The notes under the pieces were generated by a model. That model was not told the DNA's origin and ran no database searches. It worked only from the letters and a program-made list of their open reading frames with translations. Source: Methyloversatilis thermotolerans (GTDB lineage: Bacteria > Pseudomonadota > Gammaproteobacteria > Burkholderiales > Rhodocyclaceae). Taken from it: a stretch of 64,000 bases of DNA. This document shows positions 1 to 8,763 of this stretch, piece after piece. The stretch is taken from contig NZ_KB889967.1 of the NCBI RefSeq assembly GCF_000372885.1, forward strand, positions 805,017 through 869,016, given 5' to 3'. Position numbers and translations under genes: made by a program. Within the stretch, counting starts at the first letter, position 1, and every line of letters starts with the position of its first letter.

Positions 1-2061
1 CGCGCCGGGATCGCTGTCTCCGCCCTGCCGGCCGCCGTCGAGCCGCGGATAGCGCAGGTTTTCGACCATGTCCTGGGTATCCTGGTCAGGTGCCGGCGTG
101 AGCAGGCTGACAACGACGATCACGACGAAGCCGGCGGGAATGCCGAAGAAGCCGGACGAGATGGGTTCCACACCGAACCAGGCATTGGACGGGTCGCCAC
201 CGAAGAAGGGATGGGTGGTCGACGCGTAATACAGGCTCACCGCCAGCCCGGTCAGCATGCCGGCCACCGCGCCCTGCTTGTTCGCCCGCTTCCAGAACAC
301 GCCGCACACGAGCGCCGGGAAGAAAGCCGACGCAGCGAGCGAAAAGGCGAATCCGACCATGAAGAGGATGCTGTCCGGCTTGAGCGATGCGGTATAGGCG
401 GCGACCAATGCGACCACCAGCAGCAGCGCCTTGGAAATGACCAGCCGTCGCTGGGTCGAGGCCTGCGGATCGATCACCTTGTAATACACGTCGTGCGACA
501 TGGCGTTGGCGATGGTGAGCAGCAGTCCGTCAGCGGTGGACAGCGCCGCCGCCAGCCCGCCTGCGGCAACCAGACCGGAAATGACGTAGGGCAGACCGGC
601 GATTTCCGGCGTGGCCAGCACGATCACGTCGGTATTGAGCGACAGTTCCGCCAGTTGCAGCAGTCCGTCGCCATTGATGTCCTCGATCTTCACCAGTCCC
701 ACCTTGCCCCAGGACGCGACCCAGCCAGGCAGCGATGCAATGGTGGTGCCGACCAGGGTGTCGTACACCTCCCATTTCGCGAACACGGCATAGGCCGGCG
801 CGGTGACGTAGAGCAGGAAAATGAAGAACAGCGACCAGAATACCGATTGCCGCGCCTCCTTCACGCTGGGCGTGGTGTAGTAGCGCATCAGGATGTGCGG
901 CAATGAAGCCGTACCCACCGTCAGGCAGACCACCAGGGCGATGAAATTGAGGCGTCTGGTGTCGGATTCGTCCTCGTTGCGCCCCGCATGGGCCGCCGTA
1001 TGCGGCTGCGGAGGACGTGCCTTGGCATCCGCCTGCTTCAGCGCGTCGCCCCAGATACGGCGCGCTTCCGCCTCGTCGCGCGGCATATTGCGCAATCCCA
1101 TCTCGGCCGCCGCAAGTTCCTTGGCCGGTGCGTTGGCCACCTTCAGTGTTTCCAGCCGCGCAGTCAGCGCCGTGCGCTCGGCCTCCAGCGATGCGGGTAG
1201 ACCCCGGATCTTGGCCGCGTAGTCGTCGGCACGCTGCTGGTAGAGCGTATTGACGGCCAGCTCGTCCGGCGCGGTGAAAAGCTGTGCCTCCTTCGCCGAC
1301 AGCTTTTCCAGCACCTGCCCGTAGATCGCCTGTGGCAAGGGGATGCCGGTTACCTTGGTGGACAGGATGACCACCGGGATGAGATAGGCGAGGATGAGGA
1401 TGATGTACTGGGCCACCTGCGTCCAGGTGACCGCGCGCATGCCGCCGAGGAAGGAGCACACGAGAATGCCCGCCAGACCGACGAATACGCCCACTTCGAA
1501 CTCCAGCCCGACGAAACGGCTGGTGATCAGGCCCACCCCGTAGATCTGCGCCACGACATAGGTGAATGAGGCCAGTATGGTCGCGCCCACGCCTATCATG
1601 CGCGCGAGATTGCCGCCGTAGCGGGCACCCAGGAAATCGGGGATGGTGTATTCACCGAACTTGCGCAGATATGGTGCAAGCAACAGCGCCACCAGACAGT
1701 AGCCGCCGGTCCAGCCCAGCACGAAGGCCAGCCCCTGATAGCCGCTGAAATAGAGCGTGCCGGCGAGGCCGATGAATGACGCCGCCGACATCCAGTCGGC
1801 ACCGGTCGCCATGCCATTGAACAGGGCGGGAACGCGGCGGCCGGCGACGTAATACTCCGACACGTCCGCCGTACGGCTCATCACACCGATGCCGGCATAC
1901 AGCGCAATGGTGGCGAACATGAACACATAGCCTATCCATTGCGAAGGCATGCCGAGCTGTTCGCCGATCGCAAGCAGGACGACGAACAGCACGAAGCCGC
2001 CGGTGTACCAGGCGTACATCCGCCTGAGCTGGCGATTGAACTGTGACTGTCGGTTCGGCAT
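1..2061 (-). CDS. Sodium:solute symporter family protein (VC_2705-like), 3' end outside the window
   Basis: Na+-coupled solute permease of the inner membrane; the pairing with a DUF4212 gene is typical of the acetate/organic-acid-type branch (ActP relatives), but the substrate is not shown. The 687 codons present encode many hydrophobic helices and the SSS signature region around residues 60-150 (EYYVAGRRVPALFNG, then GADWMSAASFIG). A long hydrophilic, Ala/Glu-rich insert lies at about residues 255-350. An EF-hand-like loop, DINGDGLLQLAE, sits at residues 461-472. The ATG at 2061 is preceded by AGGAGG and follows the upstream stop by one base (TGA-C-ATG), so the two genes are translationally coupled. 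No stop codon is reached before base 1. Family assignment is firm; substrate is unknown. Confidence 0.9.
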   Translation of the reverse strand, partial: MPNRQSQFNRQLRRMYAWYTGGFVLFVVLLAIGEQLGMPSQWIGYVFMFATIALYAGIGVMSRTADVSEYYVAGRRVPALFNGMATGADWMSAASFIGLAGTLYFSGYQGLAFVLGWTGGYCLVALLLAPYLRKFGEYTIPDFLGARYGGNLARMIGVGATILASFTYVVAQIYGVGLITSRFVGLEFEVGVFVGLAGILVCSFLGGMRAVTWTQVAQYIILILAYLIPVVILSTKVTGIPLPQAIYGQVLEKLSAKEAQLFTAPDELAVNTLYQQRADDYAAKIRGLPASLEAERTALTARLETLKVANAPAKELAAAEMGLRNMPRDEAEARRIWGDALKQADAKARPPQPHTAAHAGRNEDESDTRRLNFIALVVCLTVGTASLPHILMRYYTTPSVKEARQSVFWSLFFIFLLYVTAPAYAVFAKWEVYDTLVGTTIASLPGWVASWGKVGLVKIEDINGDGLLQLAELSLNTDVIVLATPEIAGLPYVISGLVAAGGLAAALSTADGLLLTIANAMSHDVYYKVIDPQASTQRRLVISKALLLVVALVAAYTASLKPDSILFMVGFAFSLAASAFFPALVCGVFWKRANKQGAVAGMLTGLAVSLYYASTTHPFFGGDPSNAWFGVEPISSGFFGIPAGFVVIVVVSLLTPAPDQDTQDMVENLRYPRLDGGRQGGDSDPGA

Positions 2062-2062
2062 G

Positions 2063-2320
2063 TCAGTCCTCCTGCACGCCGTGCTCGCGATCCAGGCGGT
2101 TCATCGTCCACGCGTAGTAGCCGATGATGAGCACATAGATGATCAGCGAGCCCTGAGCACCCATGTAGAAAGCCAGCGGCCAGCCAAGAAAGGTGATGCG
2201 GTTGAGCGCCTGCGCGTAATAGATGGGCAGGAAGGTGACCGCCAGCCAGATCAGGATGAGGACGATGGTGATGCGCAGATTGCGCCGCCAGTACCGGCGA
2301 TGGCTTTCCGACAACTGCAT
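2063..2320 (-). CDS. DUF4212 small membrane protein, symporter partner
   Basis: Small inner-membrane protein of 85 residues with two predicted membrane helices (about residues 16-35 and 45-70) and the family start MQLSESHRRYWRRNL. Members of this family are nearly always encoded directly upstream of an SSS symporter and are thought to be a small subunit, although the role is not proven. An in-frame ATG lies 15 codons upstream, but GGAGGAG sits 6 nt before the ATG at 2320, which decides the start. It ends one base before the symporter start, so the pair forms an operon. Confidence 0.88.
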   Translation of the reverse strand: MQLSESHRRYWRRNLRITIVLILIWLAVTFLPIYYAQALNRITFLGWPLAFYMGAQGSLIIYVLIIGYYAWTMNRLDREHGVQED

Positions 2321-2496
2321 GCAGGGCTCCTCCGCGCGCGATGTGCGGGGCGGCATGGGTGCCACCTCGACAACCGCAGCGTTCTTGTGATGTGCGCGTC
2401 ATCATGCAGATGAGACTTACGGAATACTTACGCATCCGCGCATCGGTCCTTGCGCGCAAAGGCATGGTTCGCGCGTCAAGCGAACTTTTGTGTGAC

Positions 2497-3180
2497 CGGT
2501 CGCAGGCCGCGATACGGCGCATGCCGGCCGCCGGCTTCGCTCGAGAGCTGATCGCGGGCAAGCCCGCTCCCACCAAACCCCGGCTCCGTTCGTGGTCAGG
2601 GCGGACTTTGGTGGGAGCGGCCTCTGGCCGCGATGCGACGCATGCCGGCCGCGGGCTTCGTTCGAGAGCTGATCGCGGGCAAGCCCGCTCCCACCAAACC
2701 CCGGCTCCGTTCGTGTTTGTCGCGAGTTTTTGTGGGAGTGGCCTCTGGCCGCGATACGGCGCATGCCGGCCGCGGGCTTCGTTCGAGGCTGAATCGCGGG
2801 CAAGCCCGCTCCCACTAAACCCCGGCTCCGTTCGTGTTTGTCGCGAGCTTTTGTGGGAGCGGCCTCTGGCCGCGATGGGGCACATGCCGGCCGCCGGCTT
2901 CGTTCGAGAGCTGATCGCGGGCAAGCCCGCTCCCAACAAACCCCGGCTCCGTTCGTGGTCAGGGCGGACTTTGGTGGGAGCGGCCTCTGGCCGCGATGCG
3001 GCGCATGCCGGCCGCCGGCTTCGTTCGAGAGCTGATCGCGGGCAAGCCCGCTCCCACGAAACCCCGGCTCCGTTCGTGTTTGTCGCGAGTTCTTGTGGGA
3101 GCGGCCTCTGGCCGCGATACGGCGCATGCCGGCCGCGGGCTTCGCTCGAGGCTGCATCGCGGGCAATCCCGTTCGCCCTC
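2497..3180. repeat. REP/BIME tandem array (class A), about six units
   Basis: The gap between the DUF4212 gene and the kinase operon is filled with an approximately 121-bp repeat. Each unit carries two palindromes in opposite orientation: GGGAGCGGCCTCTGGCCGCG (for example near 2614, 2735, 2857, 2976, 3098) and GCGGGCAAGCCCGCTCCCAC (near 2555, 2674, 2799, 2919, 3037). Spacers such as GGCTTCGTTCGAGAGCTGAT and CCCCGGCTCCGTTCGTG are shared. This is the layout of bacterial interspersed mosaic elements made of REP sequences. Open frames across it reflect the period and are not genes. Confidence 0.9.
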
Positions 3181-3262
3181 ACCCCCGGCCCCTCTCCCAC
3201 TGATGTGGGAGAGGGGAGACCGGCGCCGTTGCCGATGTGCCTCACGGATGAGAGAGGGGAGG
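3174..3262. repeat. Short dispersed repeat (class C), CCCTCACCCCCGGCCCCTCT type
   Basis: A second repeat type abuts the REP array: a CCCTCACCCC-type start, then an inverted pair CTCTCCCAC/GTGGGAGAG. A close copy lies at 63768-63880 and a fragment in reverse orientation at 28079-28106, each time at the edge of a REP array. No function is evident. Confidence 0.6.
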
Positions 3263-3394
3263 CAGGGCGGCGCGGATCTGTATTACTAAAGTCATATCGC
3301 CGATGCGGATATGGGACAGTCGCCCGGATCATCAGGGACGACGTCCCTCATTCCATCTCGCGTATTGCCCCATCATGGCGCATTGCTCATGACT

Positions 3395-3433
3395 GGTGGT
3401 TGAAATGATGCAAGGTGGCTTTTTTGAACCACG
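3395..3433. promoter_or_regulatory. Candidate activator binding element A (GGTGGTTG triplet)
   Basis: GGTGGTTG at 3395, GGTGGCT at +19 (3414) and an inverted half-site GAACCACG at +31 (3426). The same three half-sites with the same 0/+19/+31 spacing occur at 7902 and 11119, and a weaker form at 14303, each upstream of a sigma54-type promoter. I infer an upstream activating sequence for a sigma54 activator, here probably controlling the adjacent kinase/regulator operon. Confidence 0.55.
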
Positions 3434-3544
3434 GTGCACGACGTTCAGTCAGCGGGCGAGCAGGGGCCGGCGGTGCGGTCGGCGGCCCCGGTGTTCGGGA
3501 CGTGTTCCCGGAATGCCTGCTGGATCATGCCATGCGAGGTCGGG

Positions 3545-5128
3545 ATGAGCGCGCGCGCGTTGCGGGGTACTTCTCCATTCGTGGCGCTGTATCGGGCTTG
3601 CTTCTTGCAAAGGCGCAGATCTGTCCGTCGTCGTCTTCGTCTCTTGGCTACCCACCTGATCGGCGAAGCCCAATCGCTGCAGCGTCTGCAACTGCGTTAC
3701 GCGGTGCTCTATCTGGGGCTGCTGCTGTTTTCGGCGGTGATGGGGGTGTCCGGGCTGTATCTGTGGCGCGAGGCGGCGGACGAGCGTGACCGCCTGGCCA
3801 CCATGAGCCGCGAGGCGCTGGACATGCGGGGCAGCCTGTACCGGCAGATGAAGGAGGTGTTCGATCACGCCTTCCTCGGCGACATCGGTGCGGCGGATGA
3901 ATTCAAGAGCTATGCACAGGACATCGATCAGCATTTCGTTCTTGTGTATGGGCAGGTGAAACGGGCCGAAGAGCTCGAACGTGTCGACGCCCTGCGCGCC
4001 GCCTACGACCGCGTGCGCGGCTATGGCGAAACGCTGTTGCAGTCGACGCCGGCCATGGTGCAGGCCGAAGGGGCCAGTCTGGACCTCGCACTCGAACAAG
4101 GGGGATTCCGTGATTTCGAGCAAGAGCTCGACGCCTTTGAAGCGCTGCTGTTGCGCGACCGCGTGCGCGTGGACCGGCGCTTGTCCTGGCTGCAGGCCGC
4201 CGTGCCTTGGCTGCTCGCCCTGCCGCTGCTGCTGGCCACGCTCATTTTCATCGTGTTCCGGCGCTATCTGCGACGCGCCGTGGCCGAACCGCTGGCCGAC
4301 ATCATGACGGCTACCCGCATCATCAGTCACGGCCGTTTCGGCCATCGCGTGCCCGAACGCGGCGCCGCCGAACTGGTGCGTCTGTCCGGTGCCATCAATG
4401 CCATGGCGGCCGACCTGGCAGCCAGCCGCGAGGCGCTGCTCACCGCGGAAAAGCAGGCCACGCTCAGTGCGCTGGTGCCGGTGGTAGCGCACAACATCCG
4501 CAACCCGCTGGCCAGCATACGCGCCACCGCCCAGGTGATCGACGACGACGCGCTGCCGGACGATGTGCGCGAAGGGCTGGAGGGCATCATCGCCGCCGCC
4601 GACCGGCTCGACCGCTGGACCTATTCGCTGCTGTCCTATCTGCACCCGCTGCAGCCGCAGCGCGTGCCGGTCACCGTGAGCACGCTGCTCGACACCGTGT
4701 CCACGCTGGCTGCCGATCGCATCGAGGCGCGCGGCATCCAGTTGCGGCGGGTCGGCTGGGAAGAGGGCGGCAGCACCGAACTCGACCCGCAACTGATGGA
4801 GCAGGCGCTGCTGGGCCTGCTCAACAACGCCATCGAGGCATCGCCGCCGGGCGCCGAAATCATCCTGCGCCATGCCTGTGCCGGCGGCGAGGTCAGCCTG
4901 TCGGTGCGCGACTACGGCTCGGGCATGAGCAGCGCGCCGGCGCCGCGCGGTCTCAAGCCGGTGGCCACCACCAAGCTGCAGGGCAGTGGCCTGGGCATTC
5001 CATTCGCCGCCAAGGTGTGCGAGGTGCACGGCGGGCGGCTCGAATTCATCCATCACGACCGCGGCATCGAAGCGGTCATGGTGTTGCCGATGAAGGATCC
5101 TCATGCTGTCGAACGACGAACTGCTTGA
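3545..5128 (+). CDS. Sensor histidine kinase (HAMP), partner of the NtrC-type regulator
   Basis: Membrane histidine kinase. An Arg-rich N-terminus (RRRSVRRRLR) precedes a first membrane helix, followed by a periplasmic, mostly helical sensor domain of about 130 residues, a second helix (LLALPLLLATLIFIVF), a HAMP segment, an H-box AHNIRNPLAS (His316 from this start) and a Bergerat ATPase domain with NNAIEAS (N-box) and GSGLGI (G-box). The signal is unknown. The start is uncertain: the frame is open from 3434, and the ATG at 3545 has a modest GAGG. The 3' end overlaps the regulator by 26 nt, so the two are co-translated. Element A upstream suggests autoregulation. A role analogous to the PrsK sensor of PEP-CTERM systems is possible but the architecture differs. 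Confidence 0.88.
   Translation: MSARALRGTSPFVALYRACFLQRRRSVRRRLRLLATHLIGEAQSLQRLQLRYAVLYLGLLLFSAVMGVSGLYLWREAADERDRLATMSREALDMRGSLYRQMKEVFDHAFLGDIGAADEFKSYAQDIDQHFVLVYGQVKRAEELERVDALRAAYDRVRGYGETLLQSTPAMVQAEGASLDLALEQGGFRDFEQELDAFEALLLRDRVRVDRRLSWLQAAVPWLLALPLLLATLIFIVFRRYLRRAVAEPLADIMTATRIISHGRFGHRVPERGAAELVRLSGAINAMAADLAASREALLTAEKQATLSALVPVVAHNIRNPLASIRATAQVIDDDALPDDVREGLEGIIAAADRLDRWTYSLLSYLHPLQPQRVPVTVSTLLDTVSTLAADRIEARGIQLRRVGWEEGGSTELDPQLMEQALLGLLNNAIEASPPGAEIILRHACAGGEVSLSVRDYGSGMSSAPAPRGLKPVATTKLQGSGLGIPFAAKVCEVHGGRLEFIHHDRGIEAVMVLPMKDPHAVERRTA
3594..3609 (+). promoter_or_regulatory. Weak candidate sigma54 promoter
   Basis: GGGCTTGCTTCTTGCA has the GG/GC spacing and the same CTTCTTGC core as the promoters at 7790 and 11017, but a poor -24 element. 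It lies within the 5' part of the kinase frame. If used, translation would have to start further downstream than 3545. About 180-200 nt separate it from element A. Confidence 0.3.
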
Positions 5129-6563
5129 AGCCGGCGAAGCCGGCGCCACCCCGGCAGGCGCGGCGCGCGTGCTGCTGGTCGAGGACGAATCCCTGTTCGC
5201 GCGGGCGGTCACGCGCCGCCTGGATTCCGCCGGCTATGCCTGCGAACACGCGATGACCATGGCGCAGGCGCGCGAAGCCATCGGCCGCTTCGCGCCCGAC
5301 GTCGTGCTGCTCGACATCCGGCTGCCGGATGGTCAGGGCCTCGATCTGCTGCCCGAACTCAACAGCGAGGCGCGCTCGGTGCCGGTCATCGTGCTCACCG
5401 CCTATGGCGAGGTCGAGGACGCGGTACGCGCGATGAAGCTGGGCGCGGCCGACTATCTGAAGAAACCGGTGGATCTCCAGGAACTGCAACTGGTGATCGA
5501 GCGCGTGCTGCGCACCGCCGGCCTCAAGCAGAAGGTCGATTACTCGCGCAGCCGCGAAAGCCACCGCAGCCATCTGAGCGACAACATCCAGATGCTGGGC
5601 GAAAGCGCCGTCATGCGCGCCGCGCGCGAACAGGTGACGGCGCTCGCGGCGCTGGCCGGCAGCGGTCTTGCGCCGCCGCCCACCGTGCTCATCGTCGGCG
5701 AAACCGGTACCGGCAAGGATGTCGCGGCGCGCCTGTTGCATCGCGCCGGTCCGCTGGCCGATCGCCCTTTCGTGCAGATCGACTGCGCCTCGCTGCCGCG
5801 CGAGCTGATCGAAGCCGAACTGTTCGGCCACGAAAAGGGCGCCTACACCGGCGCCCAGGGCGCGCGCGCCGGCCTGCTCGAAGCGGCCGAGGGCGGCACC
5901 GCCTTTCTCGATGAAATCGGCGAACTGCCGCTGGACATGCAGGCCAAGCTGCTCAACGTGATCGAACGGCGCGTCGTGCGGCGCGTCGGTGCCACGCGCG
6001 AACGGCCGATCGCCGCACGCTTCGTGGCCGGCACCAATCGCGATCTGCCGGCCATGATCGCCGCCGGCCAGTTCCGCGCCGATCTGTACTACCGGCTCAA
6101 TGTGGTCACGCTCACCATGCCGCCATTGCGCGAGCGCGGCAATGACGTCAGCCTGCTGGCGCGCCACTTCGCGGCGCAGATGGCGCGGCGCTACGCGCTG
6201 GTGGAACCGGCGTTCCAGCCCGAGGCGCTGGCCGCCTTGCAGCGCTATCACTGGCCCGGCAATGTGCGCGAACTGAAGCACCTGATCGAGCGCGCCGTGC
6301 TGCTGTGCCAGGGGCGCAGCATCGGGCCGGACGATCTCGGCCTGCCGGCGCCCGGCGCCACCCGCGCTGTGGCGGGGGATGCCGATGCCGCGCTGCCCAT
6401 CGCGTCCATGACACTGGACGAAGCCGAGCGCTGGCTGATCGAGCGCGCGCTCAACAAGGTGCGCGGCAATGTGTCGGAAGCGGCCCGCCGTCTGGGCGTC
6501 AGTCGCATGACCTTGCGCTACCGCATCGAAAAGCACGGCTTGCGCGGCTCGATAGACGAATGA
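5103..6563 (+). CDS. Sigma54-dependent response regulator (NtrC family)
   Basis: Cytoplasmic transcription activator of RNA polymerase-sigma54, 486 residues. It has a receiver domain (phospho-acceptor Asp71 in VVLLDIRLPDG), an AAA+ domain with Walker A GETGTGKD at about residue 199, and the sigma54-contact loop GAYTGA at residues 246-251 (usually GAFTGA; the Phe-to-Tyr form is a conservative variant). Further motifs are GGTAFLDEIGELPLD (Walker B) and a C-terminal Fis-type helix-turn-helix (GNVSEAARRLGVSRMTLRYR). The ATG at 5103 has AAGGA upstream and lies inside the kinase 3' end. The nearby sigma54 promoters and the repeated upstream element make this gene the natural candidate regulator of the PEP-CTERM genes at 6728-15479; that link is inference. 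Confidence 0.93.
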   Translation: MLSNDELLEAGEAGATPAGAARVLLVEDESLFARAVTRRLDSAGYACEHAMTMAQAREAIGRFAPDVVLLDIRLPDGQGLDLLPELNSEARSVPVIVLTAYGEVEDAVRAMKLGAADYLKKPVDLQELQLVIERVLRTAGLKQKVDYSRSRESHRSHLSDNIQMLGESAVMRAAREQVTALAALAGSGLAPPPTVLIVGETGTGKDVAARLLHRAGPLADRPFVQIDCASLPRELIEAELFGHEKGAYTGAQGARAGLLEAAEGGTAFLDEIGELPLDMQAKLLNVIERRVVRRVGATRERPIAARFVAGTNRDLPAMIAAGQFRADLYYRLNVVTLTMPPLRERGNDVSLLARHFAAQMARRYALVEPAFQPEALAALQRYHWPGNVRELKHLIERAVLLCQGRSIGPDDLGLPAPGATRAVAGDADAALPIASMTLDEAERWLIERALNKVRGNVSEAARRLGVSRMTLRYRIEKHGLRGSIDE

Positions 6564-6669
6564 AGCCGGGTGGGGGCCGGCTGCGGCGTTGAATGCGCGG
6601 CGGATGCGCCGCGCGCGGCGCCGGCACCGGCACCGGCACTCCGCACCTCACCCTGGCACGAAAACGAAG

Positions 6670-6700
6670 AGGCCCGCACCGGGCTGGCCGGTGCGGGCCT
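6670..6700 (-). terminator. Hairpin terminator between convergent genes
   Basis: Perfect 13-bp stem AGGCCCGCACCGG/CCGGTGCGGGCCT with a 5-nt loop. On the minus strand it is followed by CTTCGTTTTCG, so it suits the end of the 6728-7720 gene best. It may also slow transcription arriving from the regulator gene on the plus strand. Confidence 0.75.
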
Positions 6701-6727
6701 CGCGTCTTCAGATCGTGATGACCGCGC

Positions 6728-7720
6728 TTACATCATGCGGCGCTTGCGCGCGGTATAGCCGATCAGGCCGAGGCCGGCCGCCAGCATGGCCCAGGTCTGC
6801 GGTTCCGGGATGGGCGGGGTTTCCGGCATGACGGTGAAGCCGGTGACGTCCCAGCCGATATCGTCCATGATGGCCCAGTCCAGATCGGTCATGTAGCGGC
6901 GTTCACCGGTGCTCAAGCCCCAGGCAAGCAGCGCAAGCTGTTCCGTCTCCACCCCGTTGCGGGTCAGATCTCCTTTGATGTTTGCCGCCAGCCGGGTTTC
7001 GTGGGAATAGATCTTTTCGGTCGGGATGGCCTGCAGCAGATTCTGCCTGCCACCGCGCACGTCATATTCGGTCTTGGCCTTGTCGCCATTGAAATTGCCG
7101 AGGCCATTCAGCTTTTCCCGATAGGCGGTGTCCACGCCGTTGCCACTGACGCCCATGATTTCGACCAGGCCTTTCAGCGTGGCCGTGTAGAGGTCCCATT
7201 GGCCCGCAAAGGATTCGATGGTGCTGACATCGCTGTCGGCGTACCAGCTCACGTTACTGTCATAGGTGATGGAGCCGCCCCAGGTGCCGACTTCGCTGTC
7301 CGGCCATCCGGTTTGTCCGCGCGACCACGACGCATTGATATAGCTAGTGTCGCCCTTCACCCCCATGCCGCCTTGATTGGCGCTGATGGGAGTGGCTTCA
7401 CCCGCGGTACTACCAACGCTAATGGCCGAATTCACATAGATGCGCAATTCGTTCTTGGCGATGTTCGCGTTCTCGATTCTCGTGCCAAGGATGTTCAGAG
7501 AAATGCTGTTGCCGCCGGGCGTCGACGTGATGGCGTCCAGCGTGTCGAATACGCGGGTTTCGAATGCCGCTGCCGCCTGTTCCAGCGTTGCACGGCGGTC
7601 GGCGGTGAAGAAGTTGTTCGTGTCATAGGTGTAATCGAACACGATATTGATGTAGGCGTTCGCGCTGCCGAAGCAGCTCGCCAGGGCCAGACCGAGCGTG
7701 AGCTGGCGTAAGGTTTTCAT
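6728..7720 (-). CDS. PEP-CTERM protein, matrixin-like fold without zinc motif
   Basis: Secreted protein of 330 residues with a signal peptide (MKTLRQLTLGLALASCFGSANA), a long extracellular domain and a C-terminal PEP-CTERM tail (IPEPQTWAMLAAGLGLIGYT then RKRR), which exosortase recognises for sorting to the envelope or biofilm matrix. The body resembles the PEP-CTERM metalloprotease-like family: VFDYTYDTNNFF near the N-terminus and LDWAIMDDIGWDV near the tail. Where a HExxHxxG zinc site is expected, it reads TATLKGLVEIMGVS, so it is probably not an active protease. It is a paralog of the 14478-15479 protein. The ATG at 7720 has AGGAGG upstream. A sigma54 promoter and element B precede it. Confidence 0.85.
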   Translation of the reverse strand: MKTLRQLTLGLALASCFGSANAYINIVFDYTYDTNNFFTADRRATLEQAAAAFETRVFDTLDAITSTPGGNSISLNILGTRIENANIAKNELRIYVNSAISVGSTAGEATPISANQGGMGVKGDTSYINASWSRGQTGWPDSEVGTWGGSITYDSNVSWYADSDVSTIESFAGQWDLYTATLKGLVEIMGVSGNGVDTAYREKLNGLGNFNGDKAKTEYDVRGGRQNLLQAIPTEKIYSHETRLAANIKGDLTRNGVETEQLALLAWGLSTGERRYMTDLDWAIMDDIGWDVTGFTVMPETPPIPEPQTWAMLAAGLGLIGYTARKRRMM

Positions 7721-7789
7721 CTGCTGTCCTCCTGGTTCTTCTGGATTCGAGAATGGGGTGAGGCCCTTGCGTGGGCTCGGCCGATGAAC

Positions 7790-7805
7790 AGCAAGAAGCG
7801 TTCCC
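7790..7805 (-). promoter_or_regulatory. Sigma54 promoter of the 6728-7720 PEP-CTERM gene
   Basis: On the minus strand GGGAACGCTTCTTGCT matches the -24/-12 consensus TGGCACG-N4-TTGCW with one core mismatch. Five nt upstream lies the palindrome GGGATGAAATCCC (7810-7822), also present in front of the promoter at 11017. Predicted transcription starts about 55 nt before the ATG. Confidence 0.72.
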
Positions 7806-7901
7806 TTGCGGGATGAAATCCCCTGGGTGGGGTGCAATCGCGCCGTGGACCGCGGTGTGCCCGCCCTTGGCCGAGCAGCGGGCGGACGCCGAGCGGCCCG
7901 A

Positions 7902-7940
7902 GGTGGTTGAATGCATGCAAGGTGGTTGCCTTCAACCACC
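7902..7940. promoter_or_regulatory. Candidate activator binding element B
   Basis: GGTGGTTG at 7902, a second GGTGGTTG at 7921 and inverted CAACCACC at 7933: the best-preserved copy of the element. It sits about 125-160 bp upstream of the predicted start of the 6728-7720 transcript, as expected for a sigma54 activator site. The inner repeat and the inverted half also form an 11-bp hairpin just downstream of the protease gene stop codon (7952), so it may also act in 3'-end formation. Confidence 0.6.
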
Positions 7941-7951
7941 TTGCCGGGCGG

Positions 7952-8734
7952 TCACACCCTGCGACGGCGCGCTGCGAGCACGGCCAGTCCGGCGCACAGC
8001 AGCCATGCGGCAGAAGGTTCCGGCACCGCGGACACATTCCACAGCGCGCGCTGGCCCGATGCGGCCAGAGTGGCGTCCACCCAGTCGCGATAGGCGCCGG
8101 GCTGCACGAAATAGGACAGGCTGCCATCGGTGGCCGACGCGATGCCTATCAGCAGCGACTGGCTGTTGCCGGCCTGACCGGCGAATAATGCGCCGCCGCT
8201 GTCGCCGCCCTGCAGATAGGGGCTGCCATTCGCGGTGCTGCCAGTGGCGAGATACCACACCGTGGCGGTGCTGCCGCCCTCCAGCGCCACCTGGTCGAAG
8301 GCGGCATCCACCGTCGTGTAGGCATGGCTTTGCGCGCCGGATTGCGCGGTCACCGCAATGGTGACCGGCAGCCCCTCTGCCGCACTGTCGTTGCCGATCA
8401 CCTCCGCATTCAGTGTCGGAAAGCTGCTCGCATCGAGGGCGGACGACAGATGCAGCAGCGCCAGGTCATTGGCCGGGAAGCTGAATCCGGGCGCGCGGTA
8501 GGCGGCATCCACGGTGGCACTGCCCAGTGCTGAACTGAAGGTGATGCCGGTCTGCGCCACATGGCCGGCCGTAAGTACCCAGTTGGGCGCGATCAGGATG
8601 CCGTCGAGACCCCCTGTGCCCACGGTGCCCAGATGGACATAGCTGTTGCCGGTCGAGGCGCCGTTCAGCGCCTGGGCCTGGGTGCTGCAGGCGAGCAGGG
8701 CGGCGATCGCCCAGGTACGGAATGCGGAACGCAA
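7952..8734 (-). CDS. Secreted trypsin-like serine protease with PEP-CTERM tail
   Basis: Chymotrypsin-fold (S1) protease, 260 residues. The triad motifs are visible: LTAGHV (His), NDLALLHL (Asp) and GGDSGGALF (Ser). An N-terminal signal peptide ends STQAQA, and the C-terminus VPEPSAAWLLCAGLAVLAAR then RRR is a PEP-CTERM sorting tail, so the enzyme should be exported and processed by exosortase. Start: a TTG at 8734 with GGGAG 8 nt upstream gives a clean signal peptide. The ATG at 8782 would place 16 polar residues before it and would lie inside a promoter-like palindrome. It may process other matrix proteins of the cluster (inference). Confidence 0.85.
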   Translation of the reverse strand: MRSAFRTWAIAALLACSTQAQALNGASTGNSYVHLGTVGTGGLDGILIAPNWVLTAGHVAQTGITFSSALGSATVDAAYRAPGFSFPANDLALLHLSSALDASSFPTLNAEVIGNDSAAEGLPVTIAVTAQSGAQSHAYTTVDAAFDQVALEGGSTATVWYLATGSTANGSPYLQGGDSGGALFAGQAGNSQSLLIGIASATDGSLSYFVQPGAYRDWVDATLAASGQRALWNVSAVPEPSAAWLLCAGLAVLAARRRRV

Positions 8735-8763
8735 GATGAAAACTCCCTGTGTACGAACATGCA

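Noticed and set aside
2497..3180. CRISPR-like array
   Set aside because: Repeats are long palindromic units whose spacers are themselves conserved between units; no cas genes. They are REP/BIME elements.
5076..6536. 486-codon minus-strand frame opposite the NtrC-type regulator
   Set aside because: The plus strand encodes all catalytic motifs of a sigma54 activator; the antisense product has none.
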